Shown: positions 58,775 to 64,000 of the stretch, piece after piece
How positions within the stretch are numbered: the stretch's first letter is position 1
Layout of the letters: the number at the start of each line of letters is the position of its first letter
Assembly: GCA_037143795.1 (NCBI GenBank)
Contig: JBAWXZ010000001.1
Location: forward strand, 186,001 to 250,000
Source: Firm-13 sp037143795
GTDB lineage: Bacteria > Bacillota > Clostridia > Saccharofermentanales > Saccharofermentanaceae
Reading direction: 5' to 3'
DNA length: 64,000 bases
Made by a program: the position numbers and the translations under genes
Notes under the pieces: generated by a model
Seen by the model: the letters and a program-made list of their open reading frames with translations, nothing else
The model's database searches: none
Told to the model about the DNA's origin: nothing

Positions 58775-60406
58775 TTATGCCGCATGATTCTTTCTTCTTC
58801 TGATACGGTCAACAAATGAACTCAGTTCTTTCATCTGCATCGCACGTGCTGCCAGCAGGTATCCTCCGAAGCCCGCCCCACCGCGAACCGCCAGCCATGC
58901 AAGCTGTCCGATTTTGCTCTGCGGATCAACGGGAAGAACATTGACTGCATACACGACAAGAAGCAGAACACCCAGGCAGATACAGGAACGCACGATAAAT
59001 GCCCCAAGGCTTCGAGGAGCCAGCTGCCTGTTTTTTCTGTATACAGAGGATAATATAATTGCTGTGATAATGCTTGTCAGCGAGTAAGCCAGTGAAAGTC
59101 CCAGTGCACCTACTTCAGACGTTGAAGTTAACATGCCGAGGTTCTTAAGGATTAAGCAGAGTACAGCAGTCAGCAGCATCGATAAGGCACCTGTCAGCAG
59201 CGGTACTTTCGTTTTTCCGATCGCATAGAATGCCTGATTGTAAATAAAGACAACCGTCTGTGCTATTACGGCCAGGCAGTACCCCATCAGAATCAATGCC
59301 GTAGTATCCCTCGAAGAGAGTGAATAGGATGCCTTCCATTTGAAAATTGCCTGGACAACATCAAGCCTCAGAGCAAGAAGAAGTCCTGCGGAGGGAATCG
59401 TTAAAAACAGCGCATTCCTAAGGCTTTTCCCAAGAAGAACCCTTGTTCCTTTATAATCATTAGCGGCAAAACGGGCCGAAAGGGATGGCAGCATGACACT
59501 TCCGACTGCTACGGCAAATATACCGTAGGGCAGCTGCCAGATCGTCTTTGCATTATTCAGCGACTGAATGATGCCATCATTAAATCCGCCTGTAAAGCCT
59601 GTGATAATAATCGTATTCAGCTGAACAATTGACGCGGATATCATAGTAGGAACCGCCAGGCTCAGGAGTTCCCTGAAACCTTCATCATGAATATCCAGGG
59701 AAAGGCGAAAACTTTTCAGTTCCCTTCTTGCCATAAAAAATTGAAGCAGAAAATAAATGGCGGCAGAGGCTGTGATCCCTATGGCAGTATTGATAACCGC
59801 CTGATTCGTTTGTTTTCCAAAAACGAGAATGGAAATAACAACGCATATATTATATATTGTTGGTCCGAAAGCCGTTGAGGAGAATTTTTTGTAAGCATTC
59901 AATATGCCGATGCACAAAGCGGCCAGCATCATGAAAAAGACCTGCGGGAAAAGAGCCTTTGAAGACTGCGCGGCCAGGGATACAATTTCCCTGGTTTTTG
60001 CCGAGTAAATCAGAGGGAAAATCCAGTCCGACAGAAGCATACCGAGGGTTGTTGCAGCAAGCATGATCATCGTCATTACGGTAATGAAAATGCTTACGCT
60101 GCGCCAGCCTCTCTTCTGGTCGCCGCGCTCAATTGCGCGGGCAAGCGTCGGCGTTATTGCTGCCTGAATAGATCCGCCGACAAGAAGCTGAAAGAAAAGG
60201 TCCGGTATTTGAAACCCCAGATAGAAAGCATCCACTTGAATATTATTAAATCCAAACTGAATACCGATAAATATTTCGCGTAGAAACCCGGTCCCCTTTG
60301 AAAGCGTAAGTCCGACGATCATCAGGAATGTAGCAAGCGCCATACTCGCCGTTCGTTTTATACGAGGCTCGTTTCCAAGCTTTGACTGATCTGCCGGCTG
60401 CCCCAT
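58775..60406 (-). CDS. murJ: Lipid II flippase MurJ (MviN)
   Basis: Membrane protein of 543 residues with about 14 hydrophobic spans. It moves lipid II across the membrane for peptidoglycan synthesis. Family features: TLSKGTGFLREIFIGIQFG near the start, DAFYLGFQIPDLFFQLLVGGSIQAAITPTLA, and YGIFAVAVGSVMLPSLS. AAGG lies 10 bases before the ATG, which is two bases after cinA. Confidence 0.94.
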   Translation of the reverse strand: MGQPADQSKLGNEPRIKRTASMALATFLMIVGLTLSKGTGFLREIFIGIQFGFNNIQVDAFYLGFQIPDLFFQLLVGGSIQAAITPTLARAIERGDQKRGWRSVSIFITVMTMIMLAATTLGMLLSDWIFPLIYSAKTREIVSLAAQSSKALFPQVFFMMLAALCIGILNAYKKFSSTAFGPTIYNICVVISILVFGKQTNQAVINTAIGITASAAIYFLLQFFMARRELKSFRLSLDIHDEGFRELLSLAVPTMISASIVQLNTIIITGFTGGFNDGIIQSLNNAKTIWQLPYGIFAVAVGSVMLPSLSARFAANDYKGTRVLLGKSLRNALFLTIPSAGLLLALRLDVVQAIFKWKASYSLSSRDTTALILMGYCLAVIAQTVVFIYNQAFYAIGKTKVPLLTGALSMLLTAVLCLILKNLGMLTSTSEVGALGLSLAYSLTSIITAIILSSVYRKNRQLAPRSLGAFIVRSCICLGVLLLVVYAVNVLPVDPQSKIGQLAWLAVRGGAGFGGYLLAARAMQMKELSSFVDRIRRRKNHAA

Positions 60407-60408
60407 AT

Positions 60409-61689
60409 TTATATAAGCCTTTTACGGATCAGATTGAATGCCTGAAGTGCGGCGACGCGGCGAATGCGCATGCGGTTGCCACGCAGCTGGATTTTCATTA
60501 CAGCTGTTCCGTTTTCATCTGAAATAGCCAGGTAAACAAGTCCGACAGGTTTTTCCTCAGTCCCGCCTTCGGGACCTGCTATACCGGTCAGGGATACCGC
60601 TACATCGGTATTCATAAGCTTCCTGCAGCCTTCGGCCATCAGGACGGCACATTCCTCACTTACAGCGCCCGCGGAGTTCAGAACGGCCTCTGGCACGTTC
60701 AGGACGGTTGTTTTAATCCGGTTGGAATAGGAAACCACCGATCCGGAAAATACTTTTGATGCTCCGGGAATATCGCCGAATTCGGAAGACACCATTCCGG
60801 ATGTACAGCTTTCTGCAAAAGAAATAGTTTTACCCAGTGAAAGAAGCAGATCATATGCGACTTCTTTCATGGACCGTGTCCCTATCTCATAGATATGTTC
60901 TCCAAACCGCATCTTTAGTTCATTAATGACCGGAGTCAGAAGGTCCGGATCATTTTCGGAATCAATACGCTGCGTCACACGGAACATACATTCACCTTCG
61001 GCTGCATACGGAGCAATCGTAGGGTTTTCCTGGGAATCGATCAAATCCTTGATCTTTGTCTCTGCAGCAGATTCACCGATGTCAATCAGGTGCACATATG
61101 CAGTCCTGAGCTTGTACGGTGATAATTTTTCGAGAATGGGGCGAACAGATAATGTGAACATCGGTACGACTTCCGACGGAGGTCCCGGCAAAAGGATCAG
61201 TTTCGCAGAATGATCCGGATCCTCAGCAGTCGGAGCCGGACAGTCGAACATAGCTCCCGGCGCGGTTCCGTTTGTGTTTTGAAAAATGATGGCCGGGGTC
61301 GGCAGGATAGCCTGCTTTAAATTATTTTCCGTCATTGCCCGCCCAAGACGGTCGAAGTACCCCATAAGCGATTTGTAGCTTTCTTCATGGAGAACAAGCG
61401 GAAGTCCGGCAACCGCAGCAGCTGTTTCCATTGTAAGATCATCCGTTGTCGGTCCAAGTCCGCCGGTTAAAATAACAAGATCGCTTCTGCCTGCACTTTC
61501 TTTAATCTGAAGTGCAAGGCGTTGGGCATTGTCTCCGACAACAGTCTGTCTAAAAGACGGAATGCCAAGATCGGCAAGCTGTTTTGCCAGATATCCCGCA
61601 TTCGTATTCAGGGTGTGTCCCATTAGTAATTCTGTTCCGACGCAAATAATCTCCGCTCCGTGAATCTTCTTCTCTTCTGTAACATTCAT
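60409..61689 (-). CDS. cinA: CinA-like competence/damage protein
   Basis: Protein of 426 residues with an N-terminal MoaB/MogA-like domain (AEIICVGTELLMGHTLNTNAGYLAKQL; LTGGLGPTTDDLT) and a C-terminal NMN deamidase (PncC) domain from about 265 (ISFAESCTSGMVSSEFGDIPGASKVFSGSVVSYSN; SLTGIAGPEGG). It salvages NMN in known members. The ATG at 61689 was chosen: GGAAGG lies 11 bases before it and it starts 7 bases after folD; an ATG 13 codons earlier would overlap folD. Confidence 0.92.
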   Translation of the reverse strand: MNVTEEKKIHGAEIICVGTELLMGHTLNTNAGYLAKQLADLGIPSFRQTVVGDNAQRLALQIKESAGRSDLVILTGGLGPTTDDLTMETAAAVAGLPLVLHEESYKSLMGYFDRLGRAMTENNLKQAILPTPAIIFQNTNGTAPGAMFDCPAPTAEDPDHSAKLILLPGPPSEVVPMFTLSVRPILEKLSPYKLRTAYVHLIDIGESAAETKIKDLIDSQENPTIAPYAAEGECMFRVTQRIDSENDPDLLTPVINELKMRFGEHIYEIGTRSMKEVAYDLLLSLGKTISFAESCTSGMVSSEFGDIPGASKVFSGSVVSYSNRIKTTVLNVPEAVLNSAGAVSEECAVLMAEGCRKLMNTDVAVSLTGIAGPEGGTEEKPVGLVYLAISDENGTAVMKIQLRGNRMRIRRVAALQAFNLIRKRLI

Positions 61690-61696
61690 ATTTGTG

Positions 61697-62572
61697 TCAC
61701 TGCCTTCCTGTAATTCCTTTATAGGCATGAATTGTATTTTGCAGAAGCATGGTAATTGTCATTGGACCGACTCCGCCGGGTACCGGCGTAATTGCACCGG
61801 CTACTTCGGATACGCCTGCAAAATCGACGTCACCGCGTACTTTCCCGTCCTCGCAGCGATTAATCCCGACATCAATAACTATTGCGCCCGGTTTTACAAA
61901 ATCCTTTGTAACAAATCCCACTTTTCCGATTGCCGCAATCAATATGTCAGCCTGGCGGCAAATTTCCGGAAGATTTTTTGTGCGTGAATGAGCAATGGTA
62001 ACCGTGGCATTTTCAGCAAGCATAAGCTGCGAGACAGGCTTACCAACAATATTGCTGCGCCCGACCACGACACAGTGCTTTCCCGTAATGGAAATGCCCT
62101 GGTTTTTCAATAGTGCCAGGCAGCCTAAGGGTGTACAGGATACAAGGCACTCCCTTCCGATAGAAAGCAATCCTTTGTTGACCGGATGAAAACCATCAAC
62201 ATCCTTCTCCGGTGAGATTGCACAGATAACGGCAAACTCATCCATTTGCGGGGGTAATGGAAGCTGGCATAAAATCCCGTGTACTCGAATATCCTTATTC
62301 AAAGTATCAATCAGGTCAATCAATTCTTCCTGGGATGCATCAGCAGGCAGCTCATACCCGAATGATATTATGCCGACCTGATCACACGCCTTCTTCTTGT
62401 TTGTGACATAGATGGATGAGGCAGGGTCGTGTCCAACCTGAATCACTGCAAGGCCTGGCGGGCAGAAATGCTTCAGTCCCAGACCGCTTAAGAGAATTTG
62501 ATGAACCTCATCTGTCATTTGTGCACGAAGCTGGGCAGCGACTTCTTTTCCGGAAATAATTGTTGCGGCCAT
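61697..62572 (-). CDS. folD: Methylenetetrahydrofolate dehydrogenase/cyclohydrolase FolD
   Basis: Bifunctional one-carbon enzyme of 291 residues that makes formyl-tetrahydrofolate from methylene-tetrahydrofolate. Signatures: GHDPASSIYVTNKKKACDQVGI with the catalytic lysine, LCQLPLPPQM, VVGRSNIVGKPVSQLML and GGVGPMTITMLLQNT. It works with the glyA product. It starts five bases after ftsK. Confidence 0.96.
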   Translation of the reverse strand: MAATIISGKEVAAQLRAQMTDEVHQILLSGLGLKHFCPPGLAVIQVGHDPASSIYVTNKKKACDQVGIISFGYELPADASQEELIDLIDTLNKDIRVHGILCQLPLPPQMDEFAVICAISPEKDVDGFHPVNKGLLSIGRECLVSCTPLGCLALLKNQGISITGKHCVVVGRSNIVGKPVSQLMLAENATVTIAHSRTKNLPEICRQADILIAAIGKVGFVTKDFVKPGAIVIDVGINRCEDGKVRGDVDFAGVSEVAGAITPVPGGVGPMTITMLLQNTIHAYKGITGRQ

Positions 62573-62577
62573 ATGAT

Positions 62578-64000
62578 TTATCCTCCCTTTGCTTTAATCT
62601 CCAGCCATTGCGACTGTGAAATCAAGAGTTTTCTTGGTTTGCTTCCTTCAAAAGGTCCTATATATCCTTTTTCCTGCATCCGGTCAACTAACCGGGCTGC
62701 ACGCGGATATCCAATGTTCATTCTGCGCTGCAGAATGGAGACTGAGGCGCATCCGGCAAGAAGAACGATCTCGACTGCCTGCGGCAGAAGTTCATCCTCA
62801 TCCCCGGGGTCCCTTTCGTTAGGCTTAAGACCGCCTGGTGTGGCGGAAATAATCGCCTCCGCCTCATCAGGGTCATATGTACCCATATTCTGTGATTTCA
62901 GATACTCAATAACCGACTCCACTTCTGCATCCGATACAAAAGCGCCCTGTCCGCGCTGCGGCTTCGCAGCACTTTGGGGATAATACAGCATATCACCTTT
63001 TCCGAGAAGTTTTTCAGCACCTGCCATATCGAGGATAGTACGGCTGTCGACCTGCGAAGCAACTGCAAATGCAATACGGGAAGGAATATTAGCCTTGATA
63101 ACACCGGTAATGACATCGACAGAAGGCCTCTGCGTTGCAATCAGCAGATGAATACCAGCTGCACGGGCCATTGCCGTAAGGCGGGCGATGGATTCTTCAA
63201 CTTCTTTGGCGGCTACCTGCATCAGATCGGCAAGTTCATCAATAACAATAAGAATCAGAGGCAGCGGCGGCTCTTTTCTCTTGCTGAGTTCTTCGTTGTA
63301 ACCGCGGAAATCGCGGACGGAAGCCTCTGCAAAAAAACCGTATCGCCTTGTCATCTCACCGACGGCCCAATTCAGCGTATTCGCCGCTTTCTTGGGATCA
63401 GTAACAACCGGAGCCAGAAGATGGGGAATTCCGTTATAAATGGAGAGCTCAACCACCTTCGGGTCAATCATAATGAGTTTGACCTGGTCAGGTGTCGCCT
63501 TACAGAGAATACTGATCAAAATCGAGTTGATGCAGACGGATTTACCGGATCCGGTGGCACCGGCAATCAGTAAATGCGGCATTTTGGCTAAGTCGCAAAA
63601 AATCGGGTTGCCGGGAATATCACGACCGAGAGCTGCAACCAGCGGAGTTGTATTTTTCTTAAACCCCGGTGAATCAATGAGGCTTCTGAGTGTAACCGGT
63701 GTTGTTTCCACATTGGGGATTTCGATTCCGATTGCCGATTTGCCCGGAATAGGAGCCTCTATGCGGACACCTACGGCAGCCATTGCAAGAGCCAGGTCAT
63801 CCGTCAGATTCACAATACGGCTGACTTTGATACCGGGACCGGGAGTTAATTCGAATCGCGTAATGGCGGGCCCATGAGTTATATTGACAACTTTCGCTAT
63901 GACTCCAAAGCTGGCAAGGGTATCCTCAAGTTTTTTACCCTGGGCAACCAGTGCTGCCTGGGTTGACCTTCCGGAGTTATCTATGATATCAGGCATTAAA
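62578..64000 (-). CDS. ftsK: DNA translocase FtsK/SpoIIIE, 5' end outside the window
   Basis: Partial gene; the frame is open through the right edge, so the membrane domain and linker are missing. The 473 visible residues cover the alpha and beta motor domains with Walker A AGATGSGKSVCINS, Walker B LILIVIDELADLMQ and the arginine-rich GIHLLIATQRPSVDVITG, followed by the winged-helix gamma domain (about 405-465: ASVSILQRRMNIGYPRAARLVDRMQEKGYIGP) that reads KOPS/SRS sites. The ATG at 63996 is internal: sequence before the motor normally continues from LPDIDLL-like residues. Confidence 0.95.
   Translation of the reverse strand, partial: LMPDIIDNSGRSTQAALVAQGKKLEDTLASFGVIAKVVNITHGPAITRFELTPGPGIKVSRIVNLTDDLALAMAAVGVRIEAPIPGKSAIGIEIPNVETTPVTLRSLIDSPGFKKNTTPLVAALGRDIPGNPIFCDLAKMPHLLIAGATGSGKSVCINSILISILCKATPDQVKLIMIDPKVVELSIYNGIPHLLAPVVTDPKKAANTLNWAVGEMTRRYGFFAEASVRDFRGYNEELSKRKEPPLPLILIVIDELADLMQVAAKEVEESIARLTAMARAAGIHLLIATQRPSVDVITGVIKANIPSRIAFAVASQVDSRTILDMAGAEKLLGKGDMLYYPQSAAKPQRGQGAFVSDAEVESVIEYLKSQNMGTYDPDEAEAIISATPGGLKPNERDPGDEDELLPQAVEIVLLAGCASVSILQRRMNIGYPRAARLVDRMQEKGYIGPFEGSKPRKLLISQSQWLEIKAKGG

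Noticed and set aside
62974..63573. Plus-strand open frame of 199 residues opposite ftsK
   Set aside because: Covers the conserved FtsK motor on the other strand and has no start signal.

Overview
The window reads as one continuous stretch of chromosome from an anaerobic Gram-positive bacterium of the Bacillota, most likely class Clostridia. The evidence is Shine-Dalgarno sites of the AGGAGG type before nearly every gene, a Gram-positive type LexA box at recA, the order ftsK-folD-cinA-murJ-recA-recX-rimO-pgsA-acpP-rnc-smc-ftsY-ylxM-ffh-rpsP-khpA-rimM-trmD-rplS-rbgA-rnhB-yraN, a class III (oxygen-free) ribonucleotide reductase, and a mannitol-type PTS with a PRD regulator. I saw no phage, insertion sequence, CRISPR array, rRNA or replication origin. 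No species is claimed.

Layout. Positions 1-7000 (nearly all minus strand): a SIMPL-domain lipoprotein, a deoxynucleotide operon nrdG-nrdD-trxB preceded by two NrdR-type boxes, and a GT4 glycosyltransferase. Positions 7000-8900: a small zinc-ribbon protein, a DUF3788 protein and an unrecognised 179-residue protein that overlaps the DUF3788 gene tail to tail. Positions 9000-18900: a sugar-alcohol island. The plus-strand operon is ptsI, fructose-type EIIA, DeoR-family regulator and fruK. Convergent to it lies mtlA (EIICB), an MtlR-like regulator, mannitol-type EIIA, an L-sorbose-1-phosphate-reductase-like dehydrogenase and HPr. Positions 19000-24300: an SsuABC-like ABC importer with an FMN reductase, and a membrane M28 peptidase. 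Positions 24400-24760: two tRNA genes. Positions 24900-31300: asd, xerC-like recombinase, DAHP synthase, M18 aminopeptidase, PHP phosphatase and a lipoprotein. Positions 31300-42200: iscS-iscU, glyA-rarA, and an operon aspartate aminotransferase-purB-nifS-thiI-PurM-like protein. Positions 42300-64000: the housekeeping cluster named above, all on the minus strand, running off the right edge inside ftsK.

How the genes work together. The most interesting region is the PTS island. It has EI, HPr, two EIIA proteins, one mannitol-type permease, a 1-phosphofructokinase and a SorE-like dehydrogenase, but no mannitol-1-phosphate 5-dehydrogenase and no fructose permease. A SorE-type enzyme works on the carbon next to the phosphate. 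Acting on mannitol 1-phosphate it would give fructose 1-phosphate, which is the substrate of the FruK encoded in the island. That would be a mannitol route through fructose 1-phosphate instead of fructose 6-phosphate; this is an inference from gene content and chemistry. Two other points stand out: nrdD carries a fused C-terminal redoxin domain and sits directly before a thioredoxin reductase gene, which suggests a built-in electron route; and the nifS gene before thiI appears to start at CTG (or ATT), so ATG/GTG/TTG-based gene callers would truncate it by 35 residues.

Most protein starts given here were moved to the ATG, GTG or TTG with a well-placed ribosome binding site, so many are shorter than the longest open frame.
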